A stretch of DNA of 64,000 nucleotides from Cellulomonas wangleii (GTDB lineage: Bacteria; Actinomycetota; Actinomycetes; Actinomycetales; Cellulomonadaceae): positions 1,612,001-1,676,000 of the forward strand of contig NZ_CP074405.1 of NCBI RefSeq assembly GCF_018388445.1, read 5' to 3'. Below the pieces are notes generated by a model. It searched no databases, was not told the DNA's origin, and saw only the letters and a list, made by a program, of their open reading frames with translations. A program made the translations under genes and the position numbers. This document shows positions 19,177 through 30,951 of this stretch, piece by piece. Positions within the stretch are counted from its first letter, which is position 1; every line of letters starts with the position of its first letter.

Positions 19177-19289
19177 CCCGGTGCGGCAGGCGTCACGGTC
19201 GTGGACGTCCGGTGACGGCTCGGTGAGCATGCGTGTGACGCACCTCGCCCTGCGCCGACGCGGGCGCGACGGGGTGGGATGATGGGGAG

Positions 19290-20450
<1,161 letters not shown>

Positions 20451-20504
20451 GTGACCGGCGCGCATCGCGCCGTCGCACGGGCGACAGCCGCGTGTGACCT
20501 GGGG

Positions 20505-20510
20505 CACAAT
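20505..20510 (+). promoter_or_regulatory. -10 element, leaderless GNAT transcript
   Basis: CACAAT lies six bases before ATG 20517, with no Shine-Dalgarno between them; this argues for that start over the GTG at 20451. Confidence 0.5.
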
Positions 20511-20516
20511 CAGGAC

Positions 20517-21419
20517 ATGGTGCTGCCGCCGGCGACGACGCTCTCGGGACGCACCGGCGCGGCCGTCCTCGGCGACGGCGACGTGCCGGCCGCCCTGGCG
20601 GTCTGCGCGACGGACCCCGTCGGGTCGGTGCTCGCCGCCAGCCGGCTCGAGCACGCGGCGACCGTGGGTGTGCGGCGCGCCGGCGGCGAGCTGTGGGGCT
20701 ACGCCGAGGACGACGTCCTGCTGGCGGTCTGCTGGGTCGGCGCCAACCTCGTCCCGGTCGTGGGGACCGCCGACGCGGCGGTCCACGCGCGGGCGACGGC
20801 GGCGTTCGCCGAGCTCGGCGCCACCCGCGGGCGCCGCTGCTCGTCGATCGTCGGCCCGGCGCCGACGGTGCTGGACCTGTGGGGCCGGCTGCGCGGGACG
20901 TGGCCCGTGGAGCGGGAGGTGCGGGCGCACCAGCCCTCGATGGTGCTCGACACGGAGCCGGTCATCGCGTCGGACCCGCGCGTGCGCCGCTCCCGCCCCG
21001 ACGAGTACGACATGGTGCTGCCCGCGTGCATCCGCATGTTCACCGAGGAGGTCGGGTACTCCCCGGCCAGCGGGCCCGGCGGTCCGTACGAGACGCGCGT
21101 GCGCCGGCTCATCGAGGAGGGGCGGTCTTTCGTCCTGGTCGACCGCGCGGGCGGCTGGCGCCGACCGCGGGTCGTGTTCAAGGCCGAGGTGCCGGCCGTG
21201 GCCGGCGGCGTCGCCCAGGTGCAGGGCGTGTGGGTCGACCCCGAGCGCCGCGGCGAGCGGCTCTCCGAGAGCGGGATGGCCGCGGTCGTCCGCGCGACGC
21301 GCGCCGACGTCGCTCCCGTCGTCTCCCTGTACGTCAACGGCTACAACACCCGGGCGGTGCGGGCCTACGAGGCCGTCGGCTTCCGCGAGGTGGGCGCGTA
21401 CGCCACCGTGCTGTTCTGA
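20517..21419 (+). CDS. GNAT acetyltransferase with DUF4081-type N-terminus
   Basis: A 300-residue protein with an N-terminal DUF4081-like region (VCATDPVGSVLAASRLEHAA) and a C-terminal GCN5-type acetyltransferase domain: VQGVWVDPERRGERLSESGM forms the acetyl-CoA loop, and LYVNGYNTRAVRAYEAVGF is the usual final motif. Its substrate is unknown. The gene follows ispG in mycobacteria as well, so it belongs to the core series. I chose ATG 20517 because of the -10 just upstream; GTG 20451 would add 22 residues. Confidence 0.88.
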   Translation: MVLPPATTLSGRTGAAVLGDGDVPAALAVCATDPVGSVLAASRLEHAATVGVRRAGGELWGYAEDDVLLAVCWVGANLVPVVGTADAAVHARATAAFAELGATRGRRCSSIVGPAPTVLDLWGRLRGTWPVEREVRAHQPSMVLDTEPVIASDPRVRRSRPDEYDMVLPACIRMFTEEVGYSPASGPGGPYETRVRRLIEEGRSFVLVDRAGGWRRPRVVFKAEVPAVAGGVAQVQGVWVDPERRGERLSESGMAAVVRATRADVAPVVSLYVNGYNTRAVRAYEAVGFREVGAYATVLF

Positions 21420-21474
21420 CGCCGAGGCCCGCCCGTCCACCGTGCCGAGCGCCCGGCGCGCACGCCGCGACGGG

Positions 21475-22365
21475 TCAGCGCAGCAGCCGGGACAGCCGCC
21501 GGTCCGCGAGCGGCTTGCCGCCCGTCTGGCACGTGGGGCAGTACTGCAGCGAGGAGTCCGCGAACGACACCTCGTGGACCGTGTCGCCGCACGGGGTGCC
21601 GTCCCAGCCCGGGCACGGCTCACCGGTGCGCCCGTGCACGCGCATGCCGCGGCGCTTGGCGTCCTTCAGCTCGGCGGCGGGGCGCCCCGAGGCGGTCGCG
21701 ACCGCCTCCGTGAGGACCTCACGGATCGCGGTGTGCAACGTGCGGGTGCGGGCCTCGTCGTAGGAGCGGGTCGGGGCGAACGGGCTGGTGCGGGCCACCA
21801 ACAGGATCTCGTCGGAGTAGGCGTTGCCGATGCCGGCGATCGTGCCCTGGTCCCGCAGCAGGCCCTTGACCTGCTGGTTGCGTGCCGCGAGCAGCTCGCC
21901 CAACCGCTCGGGCGTGAACGCGTCCGAGAGCGGCTCGACCCCGAGCGTCGCGACTGCCGGCACGTCGCGGGGGTCGGCCACGACGTGCACCGCCAGCCGC
22001 TTGCGCGTCCCCGCCTCGGTCAGGTCGAAGCCTGACCCGTCGTCGAACCCCACGCGCAGCGCGATCGGTGACTTCCCGGGCCGCGCAGGGCGCTCCGGCA
22101 GCGCGTCGTACCAGCGGACCCAGCCCGCACGGGCGAGGTGCCACACCAGGTGCAGCGGACCGTCCGTGGGGGAGTCCACCGCGGTGTCCAGCCACTTGCC
22201 GTGCCGTGCCACGTCCGTCACCCGTCCGCCGCGCAGCGCCGCCGGGGCGGGGCGGAACGTCTTCAGCGCGCTGATCGCGGCGACCTCGACGCGGGTCACG
22301 GTGCGGCCGACCGTCCGCTCGCGCAGGTGCTGCGCGAGCGCCTCGACCTCGGGCAGCTCCGGCAC
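21475..22365 (-). CDS. Fpg/Nei-family DNA glycosylase/AP lyase
   Basis: Base-excision repair enzyme of 296 residues. [14 protein letters not shown] gives the catalytic N-terminal Pro2 and Glu3, GKWLD the conserved lysine, [14 protein letters not shown] the helix-two-turn-helix, and the C-terminal zinc finger uses four cysteines ([11 protein letters not shown] and YCPTC). Whether it prefers oxidised purines (Fpg-like) or pyrimidines (Nei-like) cannot be settled here. The GTG start is at 22365. It is one of two family members in the window and is divergent from proS. Confidence 0.92.
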   Translation of the reverse strand: MPELPEVEALAQHLRERTVGRTVTRVEVAAISALKTFRPAPAALRGGRVTDVARHGKWLDTAVDSPTDGPLHLVWHLARAGWVRWYDALPERPARPGKSPIALRVGFDDGSGFDLTEAGTRKRLAVHVVADPRDVPAVATLGVEPLSDAFTPERLGELLAARNQQVKGLLRDQGTIAGIGNAYSDEILLVARTSPFAPTRSYDEARTRTLHTAIREVLTEAVATASGRPAAELKDAKRRGMRVHGRTGEPCPGWDGTPCGDTVHEVSFADSSLQYCPTCQTGGKPLADRRLSRLLR

Positions 22366-22470
22366 GGGGTCATCCTCGCACCGGTGCCCGCCTCAGCGCC
22401 CGTGCTCCGTCGCCGGTGCACGCCGGGCGCCGCCGCCCGTGGGCCGTGCGAATGCGCTCGGCGTGCGCAC

Positions 22471-22476
22471 TAGGCT
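22471..22476 (+). promoter_or_regulatory. -10 element, leaderless proS transcript
   Basis: TAGGCT is seven bases before ATG 22484 and no Shine-Dalgarno intervenes. Confidence 0.6.
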
Positions 22477-22483
22477 CGTCGTC

Positions 22484-24277
22484 ATGCTCCTGCGCATGTC
22501 CACCCTGTTCCTCCGTACCCTGCGCGAGGACCCCGCCGACGCCGAGGTCGCCAGCCACCGGCTGCTCGTGCGCGCGGGGTACATCCGTCGCGCCGCCCCC
22601 GGCATCTACACCTGGCTCCCGCTGGGCCTGCGGGTCCTGTCGAAGGTCGAGCAGGTGGTCCGTGAGGAGATGGCGGCGATCGGTGCGCAGGAGGTGCACT
22701 TCCCGGCGCTGCTGCCCAAGGAGCCCTACGAGGCGACGGGGCGCTGGTCCGAGTACGGGCCGAACATCTTCCGCCTCAAGGACCGCAAGGGCGCCGACTA
22801 CCTGCTCGCCCCCACGCACGAGGAGATGTTCACGCTCCTGGTCAAGGACCTGTACTCGTCGTACAAGGACCTTCCGGCGGCCCTGTACCAGATCCAGACG
22901 AAGTACCGCGACGAGGCCCGGCCGCGCGCCGGCCTCATCCGCGGGCGCGAGTTCGTCATGAAGGACGCGTACTCGTTCGACGTCGACGACGAGGGCCTCG
23001 CGGCGTCCTACGAGGCGCAGCGCGGTGCCTACCAGCGGATCTTCGACCGGCTGGGGCTCGAGTACGTCATCGTCGCCGCGACCTCCGGCGCCATGGGCGG
23101 CTCGCGGTCCGAGGAGTTCCTCGCCCCGATGGCCATCGGGGAGGACACGTTCGTGCGCTCGCCCGGCGGGTACGCGGCGAACGTCGAGGCGGTCACCACC
23201 GTCGTGCCCGACGCGATCGACTGGTCCGACGCGCCCGCCGCGCACGTCGAGGACACCCCGGACACGCCCACGATCGACTCGCTCGTCGCGCTCGCCAACG
23301 AGCGCCTGCCGCGGGACGACCGGCCGTGGACGGCCGCCGACACGCTCAAGAACGTCGTCGTCGCGCTCGTGCAGCCCACCGGGGAGCGCGAGCTGCTCGT
23401 CGTCGGCCTGCCCGGTGACCGCGAGGTCGACCTCAAGCGGCTCGAGGCCGCCGTCGCGCCCGCCGAGGTCGAGCCCGCCGGCGACGCCGACTTCGCTGCC
23501 CACCCCGAGCTGGTCCGCGGGTACATCGGCCCGTCCGTGCTCGGTCCCAACGTGCCCGTCGCGGACGGCGAGGAGCGCACCGCGGTGCGGTACCTCCTCG
23601 ACCCCCGCGTGGTGGCCGGCACCCGCTGGATCACCGGGGCGAACGAGCCCGGGCGGCACGTCTTCGACCTGGTCGCCGGCCGGGACTTCACCGCCGACGG
23701 CACGGTCGAGGCGGCCGAGGTGCGCGCGGGCGACCCCGCGCCCGACGGGTCGGGACCGCTCGAGCTCGCGCGCGGCATCGAGATCGGCCACATCTTCCAG
23801 CTGGGTCGCAAGTACGCGCAGGCACTCGGCCTGACGGTGCTCGACCAGAACGGCAAGTCCCAGGTCGTCACCATGGGCTCGTACGGCATCGGGGTGACCC
23901 GCGTCCTGGCGGCGCTCGCCGAGGCCAACCACGACGACCGAGGGCTCGCGTGGCCGGCGGACGTCGCGCCCGCGCACGTCCACGTCGTCGCCACGGGCAA
24001 GGACGCCGCCGTGTTCGAGGCGGCCGAGGCGCTGGCCACGACGCTGTCGGCGCGCGGCGTCGAGGTGCTCTACGACGACCGGCCCAAGGTCTCACCCGGC
24101 GTGAAGTTCGCCGACGCGGAGCTGTTGGGCGTCCCGCTCGTCGTCGTCGTGGGGCGGGGCCTGGCCGAGGGTGTGGTCGAGGTCCGCCCCCGGGTCGGCG
24201 GCACCCCCGAGCAGGTCCCCGTCGCCACGGCGGCCGACCGCGTCGCCGAGATGGTCGACGAGCTGGTCGCCGGCTGA
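22484..24277 (+). CDS. proS: Prolyl-tRNA synthetase (bacterial type)
   Basis: Charges tRNA-Pro. The 597-residue protein has class-II motif 1 ([21 protein letters not shown] region near residue 35), motif 2 ([19 protein letters not shown]) and motif 3 ([13 protein letters not shown]), plus the editing insertion (INS) domain between motifs 2 and 3 and an anticodon-binding C-terminus. The start [20 protein letters not shown] is common in actinobacteria; ATG 22496 is the alternative. It ends at a strong bidirectional stem-loop. Confidence 0.96.
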   Translation: MLLRMSTLFLRTLREDPADAEVASHRLLVRAGYIRRAAPGIYTWLPLGLRVLSKVEQVVREEMAAIGAQEVHFPALLPKEPYEATGRWSEYGPNIFRLKDRKGADYLLAPTHEEMFTLLVKDLYSSYKDLPAALYQIQTKYRDEARPRAGLIRGREFVMKDAYSFDVDDEGLAASYEAQRGAYQRIFDRLGLEYVIVAATSGAMGGSRSEEFLAPMAIGEDTFVRSPGGYAANVEAVTTVVPDAIDWSDAPAAHVEDTPDTPTIDSLVALANERLPRDDRPWTAADTLKNVVVALVQPTGERELLVVGLPGDREVDLKRLEAAVAPAEVEPAGDADFAAHPELVRGYIGPSVLGPNVPVADGEERTAVRYLLDPRVVAGTRWITGANEPGRHVFDLVAGRDFTADGTVEAAEVRAGDPAPDGSGPLELARGIEIGHIFQLGRKYAQALGLTVLDQNGKSQVVTMGSYGIGVTRVLAALAEANHDDRGLAWPADVAPAHVHVVATGKDAAVFEAAEALATTLSARGVEVLYDDRPKVSPGVKFADAELLGVPLVVVVGRGLAEGVVEVRPRVGGTPEQVPVATAADRVAEMVDELVAG

Positions 24278-24300
24278 CGTCCCCCGGTCCTGCGGGACCC

Positions 24301-24358
24301 GACGTGGGACGCCCGCTCGAGCCGCCCCACGGGGCCGGCCGGGCGGGCGTCCCACGTC
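24301..24358. terminator. Bidirectional terminator between proS and the DUF4439-like gene
   Basis: GACGTGGGACGCCCGC (24301-24316) pairs perfectly with GCGGGCGTCCCACGTC (24343-24358). The 26-nt loop can fold again (CCCC/GGGG). It lies between two converging genes. Confidence 0.8.
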
Positions 24359-24418
24359 CGGGCCGGAACCGTCCGCCCGGGTCCCGGTGGTCAGGCGACC
24401 GCGGCGGGTGCCGGCGGG

Positions 24419-25543
24419 TCAGCCGACGGGGGTCGTCGCGAGCTCGGGCATGCCGGGGAAGGGGACCGGGGCGGCGCCCCAGGCGACCGCCGCGGCCGTC
24501 GCCGTGCGCAACGACGCGATCGCCTCCGCCCGCGCACCCGCCGGCGCGTCGTCCACGGCCTGTGCGGAGGCGTCGGCGACGGCCTGCTCCAGCGTGCGCG
24601 GCAGGGCGTCCGCCACCGTCGGGTCGTCCAGCCCGCCGGGCAGGGCGTACGCGGACCGGCGCGGGTCGGTCGGCTGACCGACGACGCCGGCGGTCGCGGC
24701 CCACGCGTCCGACGCCCGGCGGTGCCCGTCGGCGGCCGCCAGCAGGGTGGCCCGCCGCTCGTCGGTGGTGCGGGCGGCGAGGACGGCGAGCGTCCACGCG
24801 GCCTCGTCGTGCGCCAGCGCCAGTGCCTTCGCACCCGCCGCGGCCGCGGGCGTCGCGTCACCGGGTGCCGCACCGCCGGTGGGCGCGGCACCGGGTGGCG
24901 TGACCGTGGGGTCCGCGGTGGCCGTCGCCGCCGTGCCCGCCGTGCCGTCGGGTGCCGCGAGGGCCGGGTCGGGGCGAGGCACACCCGTCACCGCGGCGAG
25001 CCGGTCGGCCAGCGCATCGCGCGCCACGGACACCGACGCGACCAGCCGGGCCAGCGCACCGTCGGGCACGTCGTCCGCGTCGTCCGCCGCGCGTGCCGCG
25101 TCGTCAACCAGTGCGCTGAGCACGCCGGTGACGTCCGTCACCGCGGGCGACGTCGCGGCCGGCGCGGGGGTGGGCGTCGCGTCCGGCAGCCCGGAGTCGT
25201 AGACCCCGCCGAGCGCCTCGACGTGCTGGTCCGAGAACGTGGCGACGTCGTCCAGGACGGCCCTGGTCGCCTCGTCGGCGGACGGCGCGGCGGCCCGCGC
25301 GGCGTCCGCCAGCGCGAGGGCGTCGTCCACCGTCCGCGCCCGGACCTGCTCGATCGCGTCCGGGGAGGGCTCCGCCGGCGGCGGTGACTCGAGCCGCACG
25401 CCGCAGCCCCCGAGGGCGAGCGCGCCCGCCACCAGGGTGGCCGCCAGGCGCAGCACGGGTGCGCGCCGGCGCGCTTCCGGGCGCGCGGTCGGGGGTGCGG
25501 GGTGCGGGGTGCGGTGGCGGTCCATCGGGCGCGATCCTGCCAT
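24419..25543 (-). CDS. DUF4439-like lipoprotein
   Basis: A 374-residue exported protein of unknown function. The signal peptide ends in the lipobox LALGGC, then a Pro-rich linker. The N-terminal half is Ala/Asp-rich helical sequence. The C-terminal portion from about residue 240 (AKALALAHDEAAWTLAVLAA, RRATLLAAADGHRRASDAW) matches the ferritin-like DUF4439 pattern found next to rimP/proS in other actinobacteria. GGAGG precedes the ATG at 25543; ATG 25525 is the alternative. It is divergent from rimP. Confidence 0.75.
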   Translation of the reverse strand: MAGSRPMDRHRTPHPAPPTARPEARRRAPVLRLAATLVAGALALGGCGVRLESPPPAEPSPDAIEQVRARTVDDALALADAARAAAPSADEATRAVLDDVATFSDQHVEALGGVYDSGLPDATPTPAPAATSPAVTDVTGVLSALVDDAARAADDADDVPDGALARLVASVSVARDALADRLAAVTGVPRPDPALAAPDGTAGTAATATADPTVTPPGAAPTGGAAPGDATPAAAAGAKALALAHDEAAWTLAVLAARTTDERRATLLAAADGHRRASDAWAATAGVVGQPTDPRRSAYALPGGLDDPTVADALPRTLEQAVADASAQAVDDAPAGARAEAIASLRTATAAAVAWGAAPVPFPGMPELATTPVG

Positions 25544-25665
25544 GCCCGCCGCCTCCGGCCCGGCACGTCCGGTGGGGGCGCCGGGAGTCGTTACCCTGGT
25601 TCCACAACGTCACAGGGTCGCCGCCTGCGCCCCACCGTGCAGGAGAGTCGACAGGAGGCCGGGTC

Positions 25666-26232
25666 ATGGGCGCGCCAGCCACCGCACCCCGGGTGCGGGA
25701 GATCGTGGAGGCAGCCGTGACCGGCGCCGGTCTGCTGCTCGACGACCTCCAGGTCGCCGGCAGCGGGCGTGGCACGGTCGTGCGCGTGGTCGTCGACCTG
25801 CGTGACGAGGACCCGGGCACGCTCGACCTCGACCGGGTGGGTGACGTCACGCGCGCCGTGTCGGACGCGCTCGACGCCGCCGACGTGCTGCCCGCGGCCT
25901 ACACGCTGGAGGTCGGCAGCCCCGGCGCAGAACGTCCGCTGACGGCCGCACGGCACTGGCGGCGGGCCCGGGGTCGCACCGTGGTGGTGCGGCGCACCGA
26001 CGGGCGCACGCTCACCGGCCGCCTGGAGCAGGTCGGCGACGGCGAGCGGCCGGACCTCGTGGTGGTGCCGGTGACGGCCCCCGGCAAGGGCCGCCGGCCC
26101 GTGCAGGGCGCGCCCGTGACGCTGGCCTGGGACGACGTGCGGGACGCACGGGTGCAGGTGGACCTCGCCGCGGTGCGCGACGCCGAGGACGACGACGACG
26201 CGGTCTCTCGGGACGGCGCAGGAAGGGGCTGA
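25666..26232 (+). CDS. rimP: Ribosome maturation factor RimP
   Basis: Assists 30S subunit assembly. The 188-residue protein has the two RimP domains: [19 protein letters not shown] then VVRVVVDL at the N-terminus, the conserved [14 protein letters not shown] near residue 84, and a C-terminal Sm-like barrel ending in an acidic tail. ATG 25666 follows ACAGGAGG. A TACCCT hexamer at 25593-25598 is a possible -10. It starts the rimP-nusA-ylxR-infB operon; nusA begins two bases after its stop codon. Confidence 0.95.
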   Translation: MGAPATAPRVREIVEAAVTGAGLLLDDLQVAGSGRGTVVRVVVDLRDEDPGTLDLDRVGDVTRAVSDALDAADVLPAAYTLEVGSPGAERPLTAARHWRRARGRTVVVRRTDGRTLTGRLEQVGDGERPDLVVVPVTAPGKGRRPVQGAPVTLAWDDVRDARVQVDLAAVRDAEDDDDAVSRDGAGRG

Positions 26233-26233
26233 C

Positions 26234-27289
26234 GTGGACATCGACATGCAGGCGCTGCGACTCATCGAGCGCGAGCGGGAGATCAGCCTCGACGTGCTCG
26301 TCGAGGCCATCGAGCAGGCGCTGCTCTCCGCCTACCACCGGACGCCCGGTGCGCAGGCGCGCGCGCGGGTCGAGCTGGACCGGCGCAGCGGCCACGTGAC
26401 CGTCTGGGCGCGCGACCCGCTGCCGGAGGACGCGGAGCCCGGCACGCCGGACACCCCGGAGTACGAGGACACCCCCGCAGGCTTCGGCCGCATCGCGACC
26501 GCGACCGCGCGCCAGGTCATCGTGCAGCGGCTGCGCGACGCCGAGGACGACCAGGTGCTCGGCACGTTCCGCAGCAAGGCGGGCGAGGTGCTCGGCGGCG
26601 TCATCCAGCAGGGACGCGACCCGCGCACCGTGCTCGTCGACGTCGGCGGCGTCGAGGCCGTCCTGCCGGCGCACGAGCAGGTGCCGGGGGAGCGGTACGT
26701 GCACGGCGAGCGGCTGCGGGCCTACGTGCTCGACGTCGCCCGCGGCCAGCGGGGGCCGCAGATCACGCTGTCGCGCACGCACCCGAACCTGGTGCGCAAG
26801 CTGTTCGCCCTCGAGGTGCCGGAGATCGCCGACGGCACGGTGGAGATCACCGCCATGGCCCGCGAGGCCGGTCACCGGACCAAGATGGCTGTGCGCGCGA
26901 ACGTGCCCGGCGTGAACGCCAAGGGTGCGTGCATCGGCCCCATGGGTGGGCGCGTGCGCGCCGTCATGGCTGAGCTCCACGGCGAGAAGATCGACATCGT
27001 CGACCACTCCGACGACCCCGCCGAGATGATCGCGCACGCGCTCTCGCCGGCACGTGTGCTCGACGTCACGATCGTCGACCCGGTCGCCCGTGCGGCACGG
27101 GTCGTCGTCCCCGACTACCAGCTGTCCCTCGCCATCGGCAAGGAGGGTCAGAACGCCCGTCTGGCCGCGAAGCTGACCGGTTGGCGCATCGACATCCGGT
27201 CCGACGCGGAGCCCGCGGCGGGCGCCGCACCCGGGTCCTCCCGCGGTGCCGACGACCCGGCTGCGGGGGCGTCCGGTCCCGTCCGGTGA
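26234..27289 (+). CDS. nusA: Transcription termination/antitermination factor NusA
   Basis: Binds RNA polymerase and nascent RNA to control pausing, termination and rRNA antitermination. The 351-residue form has the N-terminal polymerase-binding domain, an S1 domain ([18 protein letters not shown]), and KH domains ([38 protein letters not shown]). It lacks the C-terminal acidic repeats of the E. coli protein, as is normal in actinobacteria. Starts at GTG 26234; the stop overlaps the ylxR GTG. Confidence 0.97.
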   Translation: MDIDMQALRLIEREREISLDVLVEAIEQALLSAYHRTPGAQARARVELDRRSGHVTVWARDPLPEDAEPGTPDTPEYEDTPAGFGRIATATARQVIVQRLRDAEDDQVLGTFRSKAGEVLGGVIQQGRDPRTVLVDVGGVEAVLPAHEQVPGERYVHGERLRAYVLDVARGQRGPQITLSRTHPNLVRKLFALEVPEIADGTVEITAMAREAGHRTKMAVRANVPGVNAKGACIGPMGGRVRAVMAELHGEKIDIVDHSDDPAEMIAHALSPARVLDVTIVDPVARAARVVVPDYQLSLAIGKEGQNARLAAKLTGWRIDIRSDAEPAAGAAPGSSRGADDPAAGASGPVR

Positions 27290-27759
27290 CCAGGCGCGCT
27301 AGACTCTCTGAGGCTGGGCCGGCTGCCCGGCTCTCTTCGCCGAGCAGGCGGAACCCCGATCCCGCGCCCCAGGCGCCAGAACCGGGTCCCGTCCGCACGT
27401 GCGTGGGGTGCCGTGCGACCGGCCTCAGGTCGGCCCTGCTGAGGGTGGTGCTGTCCGACGACGGCGCGGGTGATCCCGTGCTCGTGGTGGACGAGCGCCG
27501 CCGGATGCCGGGCCGGGGTGCGTGGCTGCACCCCGACCAGCGTTGCCTCGAGCTCGCCGTACGACGGCGGGCCTTCGGCCGGGCGCTGCGGCACACCGGC
27601 CCCCTGGGGGTCGATGTCGTGGAGCAGGTCGTCACGCGGCTCGCCGCGCAGGATCAGCCACAGCACAGCACCACGGTGCCGGGACCGACTCCGGTACCGA
27701 CCGTCGACCGGGAAAGCGGGTTGGAAGCCGATGGCTACCCGATGAGCACGCACCGATGA
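27286..27759 (+). CDS. YlxR-family RNA-binding protein
   Basis: A 157-residue DUF448/YlxR protein encoded between nusA and infB, as in most Gram-positive bacteria. [20 protein letters not shown] and [16 protein letters not shown] are the family signatures. The roughly 40-residue Ser/Arg/Pro-rich N-terminus is probably disordered. The start GTG 27286 overlaps the nusA stop. The last five codons plus stop form the first unit of a 14-bp repeated ATGAGYACN... array. Confidence 0.9.
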   Translation: MTRRARLSEAGPAARLSSPSRRNPDPAPQAPEPGPVRTCVGCRATGLRSALLRVVLSDDGAGDPVLVVDERRRMPGRGAWLHPDQRCLELAVRRRAFGRALRHTGPLGVDVVEQVVTRLAAQDQPQHSTTVPGPTPVPTVDRESGLEADGYPMSTHR

Positions 27760-27787
27760 GTACCCAGCGATGAGTACCTCGCACTAA
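27742..27787 (+). repeat. Three 14-bp units forming a chain of overlapping mini-ORFs
   Basis: Units ATGAGCACGCACCG, ATGAGTACCCAGCG and ATGAGTACCTCGCA lie head to tail. The first ends ylxR (MSTHR-stop), the second encodes MSTQR-stop (27756-27773) and the third MSTSH-stop (27770-27787). Each stop overlaps the next start as ATGA. None carries its own ribosome-binding site. Confidence 0.8.
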
Positions 27788-27799
27788 CGACGGTCCGAC

Positions 27800-27823
27800 C
27801 CTGTCCGGGCGGACCAGGACAGG
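27800..27823 (+). promoter_or_regulatory. Stem that covers part of the infB ribosome-binding site
   Basis: CCTGTCC (27800-27806) pairs with GGACAGG (27817-27823), burying the first three bases of the AGGAGAG ribosome-binding site of infB. GGTCC at 27792-27796 could instead pair with GGACC at 27811-27815, so alternative folds exist. Confidence 0.4.
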
Positions 27824-27829
27824 AGAGAT

Positions 27830-30769
27830 GTGGCCAAGGTCCGCGTCTACGAGCTCGCGAAGGAGCTCGGGGTCGACAGCAAGACCATCATGACCAAGCT
27901 CAACGAGCTCGGAGAGTTCGTCCGCTCGGCGTCATCGACGATCGAGCCCCCCGTCGTGCGCAAGCTGCGCGACACCTACCCGGTGGGAGGCTCGGGCAAG
28001 CCCGCAGCGCGCCCCGCCGCGCCGCAGGCGCCCGCACCGTCCGGGGGCACGCCCGCCCCGGCACCGGCGCGTCCCGCGGCACCGGCCGCTCCCGCACCGG
28101 CTGCTCCGGCGCCGGCCGCGGCAGCACCGCAGGCCCCGGCACCGCAGGCTCCGGCCGCCCAGGCTCCGGCGCCGCAGGCACCGGCCCCCCAGGCGCCGGC
28201 CCCCCAGGCGCCGGCCCCCCAGGCTCCCGCCGCCCAGACCCCGGCCCCGCGCGCGGCCGCACCGGCCAACCCCGGTGCCCGTCCGTCGCAGCCGGCCCCG
28301 CAGGGTGCCCGTCCCGGCGCGCCCCGTCCGCCGCAGAGCGGTGGCCAGGGTGGTGCCCGTCCCGGTGCCCCGCGTCCCGCGGCGCGTCCGGGCAACAACC
28401 CGTTCGCCCCGGCCCAGGGCATGCCCCGCCAGGGTGAGCGCCCCGGCGGACCGCGTCCCGGTGGCCCGCGTCCGGGCAACAACCCCTTCGCCCCGTCGCA
28501 GGGCATGCCGCGTCCCGGTGACCGTCGTCCGGCACCCGCCGAGGGTGCGCCCGCTGCGGCGGCCGGCGAGCGCCCGGGCGGTCCTCGTCCTGGTGGTCCG
28601 CGTCCCGGCGGTCCCCGCCCCAACCCGGGCATGATGCCCGGTCGTACGCAGAGCGGCGTCGGTCGCCCCGGTGAGCGTCCGGCACCCGCCGGTCGCGGGG
28701 GTGGCGGTCGTCCCGGTGGCGGTGGCGGCGGCTACGGCGCCCGTCCCGGTGGCGGTGCACCCGGTGGTGGCGGCGGTTTCGCCGGTCGTCCCGGTGGTGG
28801 CGGCGGTCGTCCCGGCGGCGCCGGTCGCGGCTCGACCCAGGGTGCGTTCGGTCGCGCCGGGGGTCGTCCGGTCCGTGGGCGCAAGTCCAAGCGGGCGAAG
28901 CGCCAGGAGTTCGAGCAGATGCAGGCGCCGTCGCTGGGCGGCGTGTCCGTCCCGCGCGGCAACGGCAAGACGGTCGTCCGCCTGCGCCACGGCTCGTCGC
29001 TGAACGACTTCGCCGACAAGATCGACGCCAACCCGGCGTCGCTCGTCACCGTGCTGTTCCACCTCGGTGAGATGGCGACGGCGACGCAGTCGCTCGACGA
29101 GGACACGTTCGGCGCGCTCGCGTCCGAGCTCGGCTACGTCATCGAGATGGTGTCGGCCGAGGAGGAGGACCGCGAGCTGCTCGGGGCCTTCGACATCGAC
29201 CTGGAGGCCGAGCTCGAGGCCGAGGGTGACGAGGTCCTGGAGGCGCGGCCGCCGGTCGTCACCGTCATGGGTCACGTCGACCACGGCAAGACCAAGCTCC
29301 TCGACGCCATCCGGTCCACGGACGTCGTCGCGGGCGAGGCCGGCGGCATCACCCAGCACATCGGTGCGTACCAGGTGCGCGCCGAGCACGAGGGTGTCGA
29401 GCGGGCCATCACGTTCATCGACACCCCGGGTCACGAGGCGTTCACCGCCATGCGTGCCCGTGGTGCCCAGGTCACCGACATCGCGATCCTCGTGGTCGCG
29501 GCGGACGACGGCGTGATGCCCCAGACGATCGAGGCGCTCAACCACGCGCAGTCGGCGAACGTGCCGATCGTCGTCGCGGTCAACAAGGTGGACAAGGAGG
29601 GGGCGAACCCCGACAAGATCCGCCAGCAGCTCACCGAGTACAACCTGGTGGCCGAGGAGTACGGCGGCGACACCATGTTCGTCGACGTCTCCGCCAAGCA
29701 GCTCCAGGGGATCGACCAGCTGCTCGAGGCCGTCCTGCTCACCGCGGACGCGGCCCTCGACCTGCGCGCCAACCCCGACAAGGACGCGCGCGGCGTCGCG
29801 ATCGAGGCCAACCTCGACAAGGGTCGCGGTGCGGTCGCCACGGTGCTGGTCCAGTCCGGTTCGCTGCACGTCGGTGACGCGATCGTCGCCGGCACGGCGC
29901 ACGGCCGCGTCCGGGCCATGCTCGACGAGCACGGCGAGAACCTCACGGAGGCGGGTCCCGCCCGTCCCGTGCAGGTGCTAGGGCTGTCCTCGGTGCCCCG
30001 CGCGGGCGACACGTTCCTCGTGGCGCCCGACGAGCGCACCGCGCGTCAGATCGCCGAGAAGCGCGAGTCGGCCGAGCGTGCCGCCCTCCTGGCCAAGCGT
30101 CGCAAGCGCATCAGCCTCGAGGACTTCACGCAGGCTCTGCAGCAGGGCAAGGTCGAGACCCTCAACCTCGTCCTCAAGGGCGACGTGTCCGGTGCCGTCG
30201 AGGCACTCGAGGACGCGCTGCTCAAGATCGACGTCGGCGACGAGGTCGAGCTGCGCGTCATCCACCGCGGTGTGGGTGCCATCACGCAGAACGACGTCAA
30301 CCTGGCCACGGTCGACAACGCGATCATCATCGGCTTCAACGTGAAGCTGGCGCCGCGTGTCGAGGAGCTGGCGGACCGCGAGGGCGTCGACGTGCGCTTC
30401 TACTCGGTCATCTACCAGGCGATCGACGACGTCGAGGCAGCCCTCAAGGGGATGCTCAAGCCGGAGTACGAGGAGGCACAGCTCGGCTCGGCCGAGGTGC
30501 GCGAGATCTTCCGCTCCTCCAAGTTCGGCAACATCGCCGGGTGCATCGTGCGCTCGGGCGAGATCCGACGGAACACGAAGGCGCGCGTGCTCCGCAAGGG
30601 CAAGATCATCGGGGACAACCTGACGATCGAGTCGCTCAAGCGGTTCAAGGACGACGCGACCGAGGTCCGCGAGGGCTACGAGTGCGGTATCGGTCTCGGG
30701 TCGTTCAACGACCTGCAGCTCGAGGACGTCATCGAGACGTTCGAGATGCGGGAGAAGCCGCGGTCGTGA
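27830..30769 (+). CDS. infB: Translation initiation factor IF-2
   Basis: GTPase that delivers fMet-tRNA to the 30S complex. The 979-residue protein has an N-terminal IF2N motif ([20 protein letters not shown]), then about 300 residues of Ala/Pro/Gln and Arg/Gly/Pro-rich low-complexity sequence, and the GTPase from about residue 475: GHVDHGKT (G1), [15 protein letters not shown] (G3) and NKVDKEG (G4). Domains II-IV follow to residue 979. The low-complexity part contains a duplicated GNNPFAP-QGMPR block. Starts at GTG 27830; an ATG overlaps it in another frame. Confidence 0.97.
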   Translation: MAKVRVYELAKELGVDSKTIMTKLNELGEFVRSASSTIEPPVVRKLRDTYPVGGSGKPAARPAAPQAPAPSGGTPAPAPARPAAPAAPAPAAPAPAAAAPQAPAPQAPAAQAPAPQAPAPQAPAPQAPAPQAPAAQTPAPRAAAPANPGARPSQPAPQGARPGAPRPPQSGGQGGARPGAPRPAARPGNNPFAPAQGMPRQGERPGGPRPGGPRPGNNPFAPSQGMPRPGDRRPAPAEGAPAAAAGERPGGPRPGGPRPGGPRPNPGMMPGRTQSGVGRPGERPAPAGRGGGGRPGGGGGGYGARPGGGAPGGGGGFAGRPGGGGGRPGGAGRGSTQGAFGRAGGRPVRGRKSKRAKRQEFEQMQAPSLGGVSVPRGNGKTVVRLRHGSSLNDFADKIDANPASLVTVLFHLGEMATATQSLDEDTFGALASELGYVIEMVSAEEEDRELLGAFDIDLEAELEAEGDEVLEARPPVVTVMGHVDHGKTKLLDAIRSTDVVAGEAGGITQHIGAYQVRAEHEGVERAITFIDTPGHEAFTAMRARGAQVTDIAILVVAADDGVMPQTIEALNHAQSANVPIVVAVNKVDKEGANPDKIRQQLTEYNLVAEEYGGDTMFVDVSAKQLQGIDQLLEAVLLTADAALDLRANPDKDARGVAIEANLDKGRGAVATVLVQSGSLHVGDAIVAGTAHGRVRAMLDEHGENLTEAGPARPVQVLGLSSVPRAGDTFLVAPDERTARQIAEKRESAERAALLAKRRKRISLEDFTQALQQGKVETLNLVLKGDVSGAVEALEDALLKIDVGDEVELRVIHRGVGAITQNDVNLATVDNAIIIGFNVKLAPRVEELADREGVDVRFYSVIYQAIDDVEAALKGMLKPEYEEAQLGSAEVREIFRSSKFGNIAGCIVRSGEIRRNTKARVLRKGKIIGDNLTIESLKRFKDDATEVREGYECGIGLGSFNDLQLEDVIETFEMREKPRS

Positions 30770-30780
30770 TGTTCGTTGCT

Positions 30781-30809
30781 CGGGGGTGAGTCGATCCGGC
30801 TCACCCCCG
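30781..30809 (+). terminator. Terminator-like hairpin after infB
   Basis: CGGGGGTGAG pairs with CTCACCCCCG (10 bp) around a nine-base loop, 11 nt after the infB stop. Confidence 0.7.
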
Positions 30810-30951
30810 GGCGGCCTCCGGGAGCGGCGGGGCGGGCCTACCGCGGGCCTGGCGGCCCGTGCCAGGCACGCTCCACCGCTCCCTGCGGCCACCCTCGTCA
30901 GTTCTCAGACCTCACGCCCACGGCGGGTGGGGCTGGAAGAAAGGCAGGACC

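Noticed and set aside
20451-20516. GTG 20451 as the start of the GNAT gene
   Set aside because: It directly abuts the ispG stop, but CACAAT at 20505-20510 and the family's usual N-terminus favour ATG 20517.
24301-24358. Inverted repeat as an insertion-sequence end or attachment site
   Set aside because: No transposase or integrase nearby and no target duplication; its position between converging genes fits a terminator.
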